From NCBI RefSeq assembly GCF_018863395.1, contig NZ_JAHKRR010000001.1, forward strand, positions 1,240,001-1,304,000: a stretch of 64,000 nt of DNA, written 5' to 3'. This document shows, one piece after another, positions 28,902 through 35,948 of this stretch. A program made the position numbers and the translations under genes. How positions within the stretch are numbered: the first letter of the stretch is position 1; the number at the start of each line of letters is the position of its first letter. This stretch comes from Sinomicrobium weinanense. GTDB lineage: Bacteria > Bacteroidota > Bacteroidia > Flavobacteriales > Flavobacteriaceae. Below the pieces are notes generated by a model, which saw only the letters and a list, made by a program, of their open reading frames with translations, had not been told where the DNA came from and did no database searches.

Positions 28902-29000
28902 CTCAAAAAAGAGGATAAAAAAAATAAGAAGTTGTATTATACTTTCAATTTCTGAATAACTCCCTTCAACTTCCTTATTCCGTATAAATGTATGGAAAAA

Positions 29001-29152
29001 GGGTGTCTAAAAAACCCTATAACCCGTCATGCTGAACTGTCACCCTGAGCACAGTCGAAGAGTTGTTTCAGCATCCCTTCATGCCGATCGGACCATTGGT
29101 ATGAGAACCTGAAACGAATTCAGGTTGACGTTAAGATACTTATCAGACACCC
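29001..29152. mobile_element. Palindromic MITE-like element, copy B
   Basis: 152 bp bounded by a perfect 8-bp inverted repeat GGGTGTCT/AGACACCC. Inner blocks match copy A in order: TCTAAAAA, CCGTCATGCTGAAC, TTTCAGCATCCC, GATCGGACC, CCTGAAAC, TTCAGG-TGACGT. Compared with A, it carries an extra block containing CACCCTGAGCACAGTCGAAG (29041-29060), the same word found in reverse complement upstream of glyA; it looks like a repeat inside a repeat. It lies 21 nt beyond the yceI stop. Confidence 0.65.
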
Positions 29153-29173
29153 TCTATGGTATTTAACCCTAAT

Positions 29174-29716
29174 TTAATTTCTGGCAAACTGCAGGTTTAG
29201 CAGCAGTTTCACTTCATCACCTACTACAATGCCCCCGGCTTCCGTAACACCGTTCCATTCCAGGCCGAACTCCTTGCGGTTGAGTTTTCCGGTGATCTCA
29301 AACCCGGCCTTGGTATTGCCATAAGGGTCTACCATTGTGCCGCCGTGTTCTGCTTTCAGCACTATGGGTTTAGTGTTTCCCCTGATGGTGATGTCTCCTG
29401 TAACTTCATAAGTGTCATCTCCCGTTTTTTTAAAGCCCGTAGAGACAAAAATGAGTTTGGGATGATTTTCGGCATCAAAAAAATCTGCAGATTTCAGGTG
29501 ATTGTCCCGGTCGTTGTTATTGGTGGAGATACTGTCTATATCCACTTCAAAAACGGCTTTGGCATTGTCAAAACCTTCGCCGTTGGTTTCCAGCCCTCCC
29601 GAAAAGGAGGTGAACTGACCGGTTACGGTAGAGATCACCAGGTGTTTTACTTTAAACTGTACTTCGGAATGGGCAGGGTCTATGCTCCATGTTACTTTGT
29701 TCGCTGTTGTTTCCAT
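29174..29716 (-). CDS. YceI-family protein
   Basis: 180 residues with the YceI lipocalin-like barrel: TWSIDPAHSEVQFKVKHL, VTGQFTSFSGGL, FFDAENHPKLIFVST and VTGDITIRGNTKPIVL. YceI members bind polyisoprenoids or amphiphiles; many are periplasmic, but this one has no signal peptide and would stay in the cytoplasm. Last gene of the AraC-pirin-GNAT-pirin-YceI run, 42 nt after the second pirin gene. Combined with the pirins it suggests a redox or aromatic/quinone-stress role (inference). Confidence 0.93.
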   Translation of the reverse strand: METTANKVTWSIDPAHSEVQFKVKHLVISTVTGQFTSFSGGLETNGEGFDNAKAVFEVDIDSISTNNNDRDNHLKSADFFDAENHPKLIFVSTGFKKTGDDTYEVTGDITIRGNTKPIVLKAEHGGTMVDPYGNTKAGFEITGKLNRKEFGLEWNGVTEAGGIVVGDEVKLLLNLQFARN

Positions 29717-29758
29717 TTTTTAAATTTTTGTTATTTCAATAATTATATTGTTTTTTTA

Positions 29759-30628
29759 TCAGGGTAACGGCACATAGGTGTCGTCTTCCTGAACTTTCGG
29801 GAACCGCTTTTCCCGCCAGTTCTCTTTTGCCTTTTCGATCTTTTCCTTGTCAGACGACACGAAGTTCCAGTAGATATACCGTTCTTCTTCAAACGGCGCA
29901 CCGCCGAACAGTAACAGGTGTGTTCCTTTTTCTACCTGCAGGGCACACTGGTTATCGAGTTTGGAGACCAGCATATTCCCGCCCCCCACTTCCTGACCGC
30001 AGGCATTGACCTTGCCCTCCACAATACAGATACCTATCTCCCCTTTGAGGTTTCCGGCAATATCCAGGTTAAAGGATTCTCCTGCTTCTACCGATACCAT
30101 GAACAGGTCGGAATGGGTGGGTACGGGAGATACTTTACCAAAACCTTTTCCGGCCACCAGGGTAAATTCGGCTCCGTCTTCGGTCCAGGAAGGCAGGTCT
30201 TTCCTCGAAATATGATAAAATTCAGGGGCCATATCTTCCAGTTCCTTCGGAAGGGCTATCCATATCTGATAGCCGTGCACGGTAAATTCATGTCCGTTCC
30301 TGAGGTCTGCCGGGGTCCTTTCGGTATGTGTCACCCCTTTGCCGGCCACCATGAGATTCACCGAACCGGGATTGATACGCTGTTCGGTGCCTATGCTGTC
30401 CTTGTGCATGATCTCCCCTTCCAGGAGATAGGTAAGCGTGGCCAGTCCGATGTGAGGGTGCTGGTCCACATCCATATATTTATCCGGTCCCAGTTTTTCG
30501 GGGCCCATATGGTCTATGAATATGAACGGGCCTACCATTCGTTTTTTACGGAAAGGGATCAACCTCCCTACCAGGAAATCACCTATATCCCGGCTTCTTT
30601 CTGCTATGATAAGATCTGTATTGGACAT
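29759..30628 (-). CDS. Pirin-family protein
   Basis: 289 residues from MSNTDLIIAERSRDIGDFLV (ATG at 30628); the frame begins 14 codons earlier but that part overlaps the preceding gene. Two-domain cupin. Metal ligands of the N-terminal cupin: His-x-His in QHPHIGLATLTYLL, His in IMHKDS, Glu in THTERTP. Pirins are iron-binding; some have quercetinase activity, others act as redox co-regulators. The start is 20 nt after the GNAT stop, so it is cotranscribed. Confidence 0.93.
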   Translation of the reverse strand: MSNTDLIIAERSRDIGDFLVGRLIPFRKKRMVGPFIFIDHMGPEKLGPDKYMDVDQHPHIGLATLTYLLEGEIMHKDSIGTEQRINPGSVNLMVAGKGVTHTERTPADLRNGHEFTVHGYQIWIALPKELEDMAPEFYHISRKDLPSWTEDGAEFTLVAGKGFGKVSPVPTHSDLFMVSVEAGESFNLDIAGNLKGEIGICIVEGKVNACGQEVGGGNMLVSKLDNQCALQVEKGTHLLLFGGAPFEEERYIYWNFVSSDKEKIEKAKENWREKRFPKVQEDDTYVPLP

Positions 30629-30648
30629 CAGTATTTGTTTTAAGGTTT

Positions 30649-30933
30649 TCAGGCCAGGACATCCTGCCATTCGGTTACTTTTTTAAAGGTGGCATTGGCA
30701 AAGGGGCATAAAGGCACCACTTTGATGCCCTTTTCCCTGACATAGCCCACCAGTGTTTCCAGTAGTTTTTTCCCTATACCCTGCCCTTTCAGGGATTCGT
30801 CCACCCCGGTGTGCTCTATGATCATTTTTTTCTCCCCGGCCATGACGTAGGTCATTTCCGCCAGGCGCTTTTTATCCACACGCCAGGTAAAAGCGCCTTT
30901 TTTATCGTTGTGAATATGCTTTATTTCTCCCAT
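30649..30933 (-). CDS. Small GNAT-type N-acetyltransferase (YjdJ-like)
   Basis: 94 residues from the ATG at 30933 (MGEIKHIHNDKKGAFTW); an ATG at 30957 is also in frame. Compact GNAT of the YjdJ/GTLF3B type: MTYVMAGEKKMIIEHTGVDE, acetyl-CoA loop KGQGIGKKLLETLVGYVRE, and the VVPLCPFANATFKK end with conserved Cys. The usual acetyl acceptor is unknown. It sits between the two pirin genes and overlaps neither with the chosen starts. Confidence 0.9.
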   Translation of the reverse strand: MGEIKHIHNDKKGAFTWRVDKKRLAEMTYVMAGEKKMIIEHTGVDESLKGQGIGKKLLETLVGYVREKGIKVVPLCPFANATFKKVTEWQDVLA

Positions 30934-31002
30934 AATATTTTTGTAAGATGATGACATATAAATATAGTAAACTTAGCCCTCTTTTTCAACGTAAATACCT
31001 TG

Positions 31003-31716
31003 TTAAATGGCCATCGGCACATCCATAAGGAGAAACCGGGCATCATTTTCGGCTGTTATGGATATCTTATCGGTATCCCATACGCCATAAGCATCCCGTT
31101 TGTCCAGGGTCTGCCCGTTTACACTCACGCTTCCTTCCATAACGAAGAGATATACGCCATTACCTTCCTTTTTCAGGTGGTATTCGCGGGCAGTCCCCTT
31201 GTCAAAATCCCCGAGGTTGAACCAGGCATCCTGATGTATCCATGTTCCCTGGCCGTTTACATCGGGCGATACGACCTGGTACAGTTCGTTCTTCTTCCTG
31301 TAATCTTCAATGGATATCTGGTCGTAGCGGGGCTCTACATTCCTTTCGTTGGGAAACAGCCATATTTGCAGGAGATTGGTTTCCTGGTCCTTGTTGGGGT
31401 TATACTCACTGTGAAAAATCCCCGTACCGGCACTCATCACTTGTATTTCCCCGTTTTTTATACGGCCTGTGTTTCCCATACTGTCTTTGTGTTCCAGGTC
31501 GCCCCGGAGCGGTATGGTAATGATCTCCATATTGTCATGGGGATGCATACCGAATCCCATCCCCCCGCTTACGATATCGTCGTTAAGTACCCTAAGGGCA
31601 CCGAAGTTCATCCTTTCGGGGTTGTAATAATTGGCAAAACTGAAACTGTGATGGGCATTGAGCCACCCATGATCGGCATGTCCCCTTGTATCTGCCCTGT
31701 GCAATGTTGTTTTCAT
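31003..31716 (-). CDS. Pirin-family protein (YhhW type)
   Basis: 237 residues from MKTTLHRADTRGHADHGWLN (ATG at 31716); an upstream in-frame ATG lies over promoter-like DNA. Bicupin of the YhhW subgroup: SFANYYNPERMNFGALRVLND, metal ligands His-x-His in MHPHDNMEIIT, His in EHKDS, Glu in FHSEYN. YhhW has quercetin 2,3-dioxygenase activity in vitro; the physiological substrate is unknown. It has an unusually good Shine-Dalgarno-like AAGGAG 8 nt upstream. It follows the AraC gene on the same strand and is 69 nt before the GNAT. Confidence 0.93.
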   Translation of the reverse strand: MKTTLHRADTRGHADHGWLNAHHSFSFANYYNPERMNFGALRVLNDDIVSGGMGFGMHPHDNMEIITIPLRGDLEHKDSMGNTGRIKNGEIQVMSAGTGIFHSEYNPNKDQETNLLQIWLFPNERNVEPRYDQISIEDYRKKNELYQVVSPDVNGQGTWIHQDAWFNLGDFDKGTAREYHLKKEGNGVYLFVMEGSVSVNGQTLDKRDAYGVWDTDKISITAENDARFLLMDVPMAI

Positions 31717-31909
31717 AATCGTACTCCTTTTATTTGTTCTGTACAAAGATCCGAACATTAAAGACGCCGGGGAATACAAGAATACGGGAAAGCCTTATAA
31801 AAATACGATCCCTCGGCTCCGCTCGGGAACCGGAAGAGATGGAACAAGGAGATTGAGAAAACGGACACCGATCACTGTTTACCGATTACCGAATACCAAA
31901 ACCCCGGAG

Positions 31910-32770
31910 TTACTTCCTGAAATCAGACGGGGACATCCCGGTACATTTCTTGAAAAAACTACTGAAGTGGGCCGGTTCCGAAAACCCGAGGGTATAGGCG
32001 ATCTCTTTCTGGGGCTGACCGGAAAAATAGAGCATTCTCCTGGCTGCAATGGTAATACGGGATTGCAGGTATTCTTTGGCGGTCTTTCCGATAAGGGACT
32101 TTACCACCCTGTTGAGATGATCGGGAGTAACGTGCAGGGCATCGGCATATTGCGAAACGAGGTGCCACTCCGTAAAGTGATCTTCCACCAGCTTTTTGTA
32201 GTCCTTAAAAAGTGTGCCTCCCGCCTGAAGTTGCTGGGGGTTTTCTCCATGTATGCTGCACAGGTTATTGCAGGAAATGAGGAAAAGCCGTAGTAATGAA
32301 CCGATACCCTGGGACCGGAACTTCATATGGGTGCGGCTCCATTCCATCATTTGTTCGCAATAGGCCGCTAAGCGTTCTTCCTGTTCTTCATCGAGAGGAA
32401 GCGGCGGGGTATCTCCGTAGTCCCGGAAAAGGTTGATGTCTTCGATAAAGCAGGAATCGATCTGGTTCTCCAGCATAAACCGGGAGGAAAACGTAATGAC
32501 ATAACCATACGATTTTTCCTTTTCCACGATCTGGTGCACCTGTCCGGGGCTGATAAAGTAGACCTGTTTCCCGGAAAATTCATATTCGTTAAAGTCTATA
32601 CTGTGTGTTCCCCTGGCTTTTTTTACGAGCAGCACAATATAATAATCATGCCGGTGCGGTTCGTCCGGTGTCCCTCCCCTTTTTTCATAAATATCTTCCA
32701 TAGTACGGATACAGAAGGTCATCCGGCTATCGGCAGGGTTTACGTCGTTGTATGTTTTAATGAAATTCAC
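31910..32770 (-). CDS. AraC-family regulator with cupin sensor domain
   Basis: 286 residues. N-terminal cupin (PHRHDYYIVLLVKKARGTHS, VYFISPGQVHQI) at about 35-110 and C-terminal AraC DNA-binding domain (VSQYADALHVTPDHLNRVVK and KEIAYTLGFSEPAHFSSFFK). First gene of the minus-strand run leading to the pirins, 193 nt before the YhhW-type pirin gene, so it is a likely regulator of that cluster. Confidence 0.92.
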   Translation of the reverse strand: MNFIKTYNDVNPADSRMTFCIRTMEDIYEKRGGTPDEPHRHDYYIVLLVKKARGTHSIDFNEYEFSGKQVYFISPGQVHQIVEKEKSYGYVITFSSRFMLENQIDSCFIEDINLFRDYGDTPPLPLDEEQEERLAAYCEQMMEWSRTHMKFRSQGIGSLLRLFLISCNNLCSIHGENPQQLQAGGTLFKDYKKLVEDHFTEWHLVSQYADALHVTPDHLNRVVKSLIGKTAKEYLQSRITIAARRMLYFSGQPQKEIAYTLGFSEPAHFSSFFKKCTGMSPSDFRK

Positions 32771-32876
32771 CAGTTTTTAGTAGCTGTTTGTAAAGATAGG
32801 GCTTTTGGTGAATATCAGGAGAAAACGGGTATGCATGTAAAATCTAATCAAAACCTTACTTAAAACTAAAAAACAA

Positions 32877-32906
32877 GGCTCCTCACTTTTGATAAAGGAA
32901 GGAGCC
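32877..32906 (-). terminator. Intrinsic terminator after pepD
   Basis: On the minus strand GGCTCCT ... AGGAGCC forms a hairpin followed by TTGTTTTTTAG. It lies 55 nt past the pepD stop. The loop includes CTTTATCAAAAG, the reverse complement of the TTTGATAAAG word seen in the dispersed repeats. Confidence 0.75.
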
Positions 32907-32961
32907 TGAAGAACTTCATATAATAATTACTATCCGATACAACTTCCCGGGGGAGGAAAGC

Positions 32962-34425
32962 CTATTTTTTCTCCGGAATATCTTTTAAGATCTCGCGGAG
33001 GAATTTCCAGAATTTCTGTGTGGAGGTGATGCCGGCCCTTTCATCGGGAGAGTGTGCTCCGCGGATGGTGGGGCCAAAACTTATCATGTCCATTTCCGGG
33101 TAGTTTTGCCCGAGTATGCCGCATTCCAGTCCGGCGTGGCAGGCAGCTACATCCGGTTTTTCATTGAACAGGGTTTCGTATTTCTCCCGGAGGACTTTAA
33201 GTATAGGTGAATTTACATTGGGTTGCCAGCCGGGATAACTTCCGGAGAGCTTCACCTCACAGCCGGCCAGTTCAAATGTGGCACGCAGCGTGTTGGCCAG
33301 GTCGGTTTTGGAACTGTCTACGGATGAACGGGTAAGGCAGGATATTTTGATCTCACCATCCTTTATGATCACTCTTGCAATATTATTGGAGGTTTCGGTA
33401 AGCCCTTCCATATCGGCACTCATCCTGTACACTCCGTTATGAGCGGCATAGAGCGCTTTGGTTATTCCTTCCTGTACACCCAGTTCCATAACGGCGCCGG
33501 GAGTTTCCGCAGGTTCTGCAGCGATGGTCAGTGAAGGTTCCATTGTTTTTAATTCGTTTTTAATGGTTCGGGCAAGTTCATCAAATTCAAATTCAAAGGC
33601 CTCCTTACTTACCTTATCTACCACAACCAGGGCAGAACTTTCCCTGGGGATGGCATTGCGCAATCCTCCCCCATCGATCCCGGCGATACACAGGCCGTAA
33701 TTTTCAAAACCGTCGAACAACACCCGGTTCATGATCTTGTTGGCATTGCCCAGACCTTTATGAATGTCCATACCGCTGTGTCCGCCCTGCAAGCCTTTTA
33801 CGGTGATCCTGAAAGCCCCGGCACCTTCCGGCACAGGCTCTTCCTTGTAGGTTCTGGTGGCGGTTATATCCACACCTCCGGCACAGCCTATACCTATTTC
33901 ATTGTCTTCTTCCGTGTCCAGGTTAAGGAGTATCTCTCCTTTCAACACTCCCTTTTCAAGCCCCTGTGCCCCGGTCATTCCGGTCTCTTCATCAATAGTA
34001 AACAAGGCTTCCAGGGCTGGATGAGGTATTTCATTGCTTTCCAGTATGGCCATGATCGCAGCTACTCCGAGGCCGTTATCAGCGCCGAGGGTAGTTCCTT
34101 TGGCCTTTACCCAGTCGGCAGCGACGTACATTTCTATGCCCTGTGTAGCAAAGTCGAAATCAGTATCGGCATTTTTCTGGTGCACCATGTCCAGGTGCGA
34201 TTGCAGTACCACGGCTTTCCTGTTCTCCATACCGGGAGTTGCAGGTTTGCGGATAATGACATTCCCGGTATTGTCTTTAAAGGTTTCCAACCCCAGTTTT
34301 TTACCGAAATCCAGCATGAAGGCTATGACCTGCTCCTCTTTTTTCGAGGCCCGTGGTACGGCATTGAGGTCGGCAAACCTGTTCCACACTTCTTTGGGTT
34401 CTAACGATCGTATCTCTGAATTCAT
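32962..34425 (-). CDS. pepD: Aminoacyl-histidine dipeptidase (M20C)
   Basis: 487 residues. M20 di-zinc peptidase: VVLQSHLDMVHQK (zinc His and bridging region), GTTLGADNGLGVAAIMAI (bridging Asp), FTIDEETGMTGA (catalytic and ligand Glu), LLNLDTEEDNEIGIGCAGG (ligand Asp), and His near the end in GPTIRGAHSPDE. A dimerisation domain is inserted at about 205-390. Cytoplasmic; splits Xaa-His dipeptides such as carnosine, and Cys-Gly. Normal length and motifs. It is followed by a terminator and not linked to the AraC-pirin run. Confidence 0.95.
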   Translation of the reverse strand: MNSEIRSLEPKEVWNRFADLNAVPRASKKEEQVIAFMLDFGKKLGLETFKDNTGNVIIRKPATPGMENRKAVVLQSHLDMVHQKNADTDFDFATQGIEMYVAADWVKAKGTTLGADNGLGVAAIMAILESNEIPHPALEALFTIDEETGMTGAQGLEKGVLKGEILLNLDTEEDNEIGIGCAGGVDITATRTYKEEPVPEGAGAFRITVKGLQGGHSGMDIHKGLGNANKIMNRVLFDGFENYGLCIAGIDGGGLRNAIPRESSALVVVDKVSKEAFEFEFDELARTIKNELKTMEPSLTIAAEPAETPGAVMELGVQEGITKALYAAHNGVYRMSADMEGLTETSNNIARVIIKDGEIKISCLTRSSVDSSKTDLANTLRATFELAGCEVKLSGSYPGWQPNVNSPILKVLREKYETLFNEKPDVAACHAGLECGILGQNYPEMDMISFGPTIRGAHSPDERAGITSTQKFWKFLREILKDIPEKK

Positions 34426-34558
34426 ATTCCTGTTTTTTGTTTGTTACAAAACTAAGGGAAACTTTCTTTACAATCAGGGCAAACACATCATAATTGAGTA
34501 ATTCACCGCTTCAGCACTTCGACCGGAGTCAGAGTAAAAGGTTGCAAGTTGCAATACT

Positions 34559-34595
34559 CTCACTTTCTCACCTTCTCACCTTCTCACTTTCTCAC
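34559..34595. repeat. 8-bp tandem repeat CTCACYTT x4.6
   Basis: Four complete units (CTCACTTT, CTCACCTT, CTCACCTT, CTCACTTT) and a partial fifth, 33 nt before the DUF3810 start. A GTTGCAAGTTGC word lies just upstream (34541-34553). Confidence 0.85.
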
Positions 34596-34628
34596 ATCTC
34601 TTACAATATATTTTCCTATTTTTAGGCC

Positions 34629-35696
34629 ATGTCAGAAAAGATGAAAAACCTCCTTGCGCTTTCCATTATCCCGCAAGTGATCGGCATAAAGTTGCTGGCC
34701 CTGGCCCCGGGCTTTATCGAAAAATATTACAGTAACGGTGTTTATCCGCTGATATCCAAAGGGTCCCGGTATGCTTTCGGATGGGTCCCTTTTTCCGTGG
34801 GCGACGTATTTTACGGTATTGCGGGAATCCTTATTCTCCGGTTCCTTTTCCTGAACCTGAGATCTGTGCTTCGAAAGCCCTGGTATTTTTTCCGGGAGGT
34901 CCTGATCGTCATATCTTTTGCCTATTTCGCATTTCATGTGTTCTGGGGCATGAACTATTACCGCCCCCCCCTGCACCGGTCTTTGGATATGGACAGCACT
35001 TACACCACAGAAGAACTGGTAGATTTTACCAAAAGCCTTATTGCCCGTACCAATGCCATACAACTGGAGATCACAGGAAATGATACCGTTATGGTAGAAA
35101 TCCCGTATTCCAGAAAAGAAATATACCGTATGTCGGTCTCCGGATATACAGAAACCGCAAAGGAGATGCCCGGGTTTTCCTATGCCCCGAGAAGTGTGAA
35201 AAATTCCCTCTTTTCGCTTCCCCTTACCTATATGGGATATAGCGGATACCTGAACCCGTTTACCAATGAAGCCCAGGTAAACGGCCTGAGAGTGGATTAC
35301 CGCTACCCTATGGTCAGTTGCCATGAAGAGGCACACCAGATCGGGTATTCTGCAGAAAACGAGGCCAATTTTATCGGTTTTCTTGCGGCTACCCGTAATA
35401 AGGATATTTATTTCAGGTATTCCGGATATGCTTATATGCTACGGTATTGCCTGAATGAGGCCTACCGCAGGGATCCGGAAACCTTTGAAAAGCTCAAGGA
35501 GCAAATGCACAAAGGTATCCTGAAAAACTATACTGATGTGACCTTGTTCTGGCGCAAATACGAGAATCCGGTGGAACCTTTTTTTAAAAACACCTTTAAT
35601 GCCTATTTAAAGGCCAACAGCCAGGCGGGGGGAATAAAAACGTATAGCTATGTGGTGGCGTTGCTGGTCAATTACCACAAAGAAAATCCGTTATAG
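34629..35696 (+). CDS. DUF3810 membrane protein with zincin-like HExxH motif
   Basis: 355 residues. Three hydrophobic segments in the first 110 residues (IPQVIGIKLLALAPG, FYGIAGILILRFLFL, VLIVISFAYFAFHVFW) anchor it in the inner membrane; the rest is a soluble domain, probably outside. SCHEEAHQIGYSAENEANFI supplies His232-Glu233-x-x-His236 and Glu243/Glu245, a plausible gluzincin-type site. DUF3810 is a Bacteroidota/Firmicutes family without a proven reaction, so peptidase activity is inference. The start could also be 34641 (second Met). No obvious operon partner. Confidence 0.9.
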   Translation: MSEKMKNLLALSIIPQVIGIKLLALAPGFIEKYYSNGVYPLISKGSRYAFGWVPFSVGDVFYGIAGILILRFLFLNLRSVLRKPWYFFREVLIVISFAYFAFHVFWGMNYYRPPLHRSLDMDSTYTTEELVDFTKSLIARTNAIQLEITGNDTVMVEIPYSRKEIYRMSVSGYTETAKEMPGFSYAPRSVKNSLFSLPLTYMGYSGYLNPFTNEAQVNGLRVDYRYPMVSCHEEAHQIGYSAENEANFIGFLAATRNKDIYFRYSGYAYMLRYCLNEAYRRDPETFEKLKEQMHKGILKNYTDVTLFWRKYENPVEPFFKNTFNAYLKANSQAGGIKTYSYVVALLVNYHKENPL

Positions 35697-35744
35697 ATGG
35701 CCAATGACCCTATTGGCTTGATCCAATATTCCTAGTCCTCTTAA

Positions 35745-35764
35745 AGACGCACGGCCGTGCGTCT
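35745..35764. repeat. Perfect 20-bp palindrome
   Basis: AGACGCACGG-CCGTGCGTCT is perfectly self-complementary. It lies in the gap after DUF3810. It is a common dispersed GC-rich palindrome type in bacterial intergenic DNA and may serve as 3' hairpin, without a T tract. Confidence 0.6.
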
Positions 35765-35948
35765 CAACGTGAGGAAGCTGTGCTCCTCTACGTGATGGGC
35801 CATCCGTTCCGGATTTTGTTTAAAATAAAAATTCACCATAATTTATTCAGATACTAGCAGTCAAAAGTTAAAGTTTCCTTAACTAACTCCCGGTTTTTAA
35901 CAGTTATATTAACTTTAAGCCAACTAAACTCTAATTCAAATTTACGTT

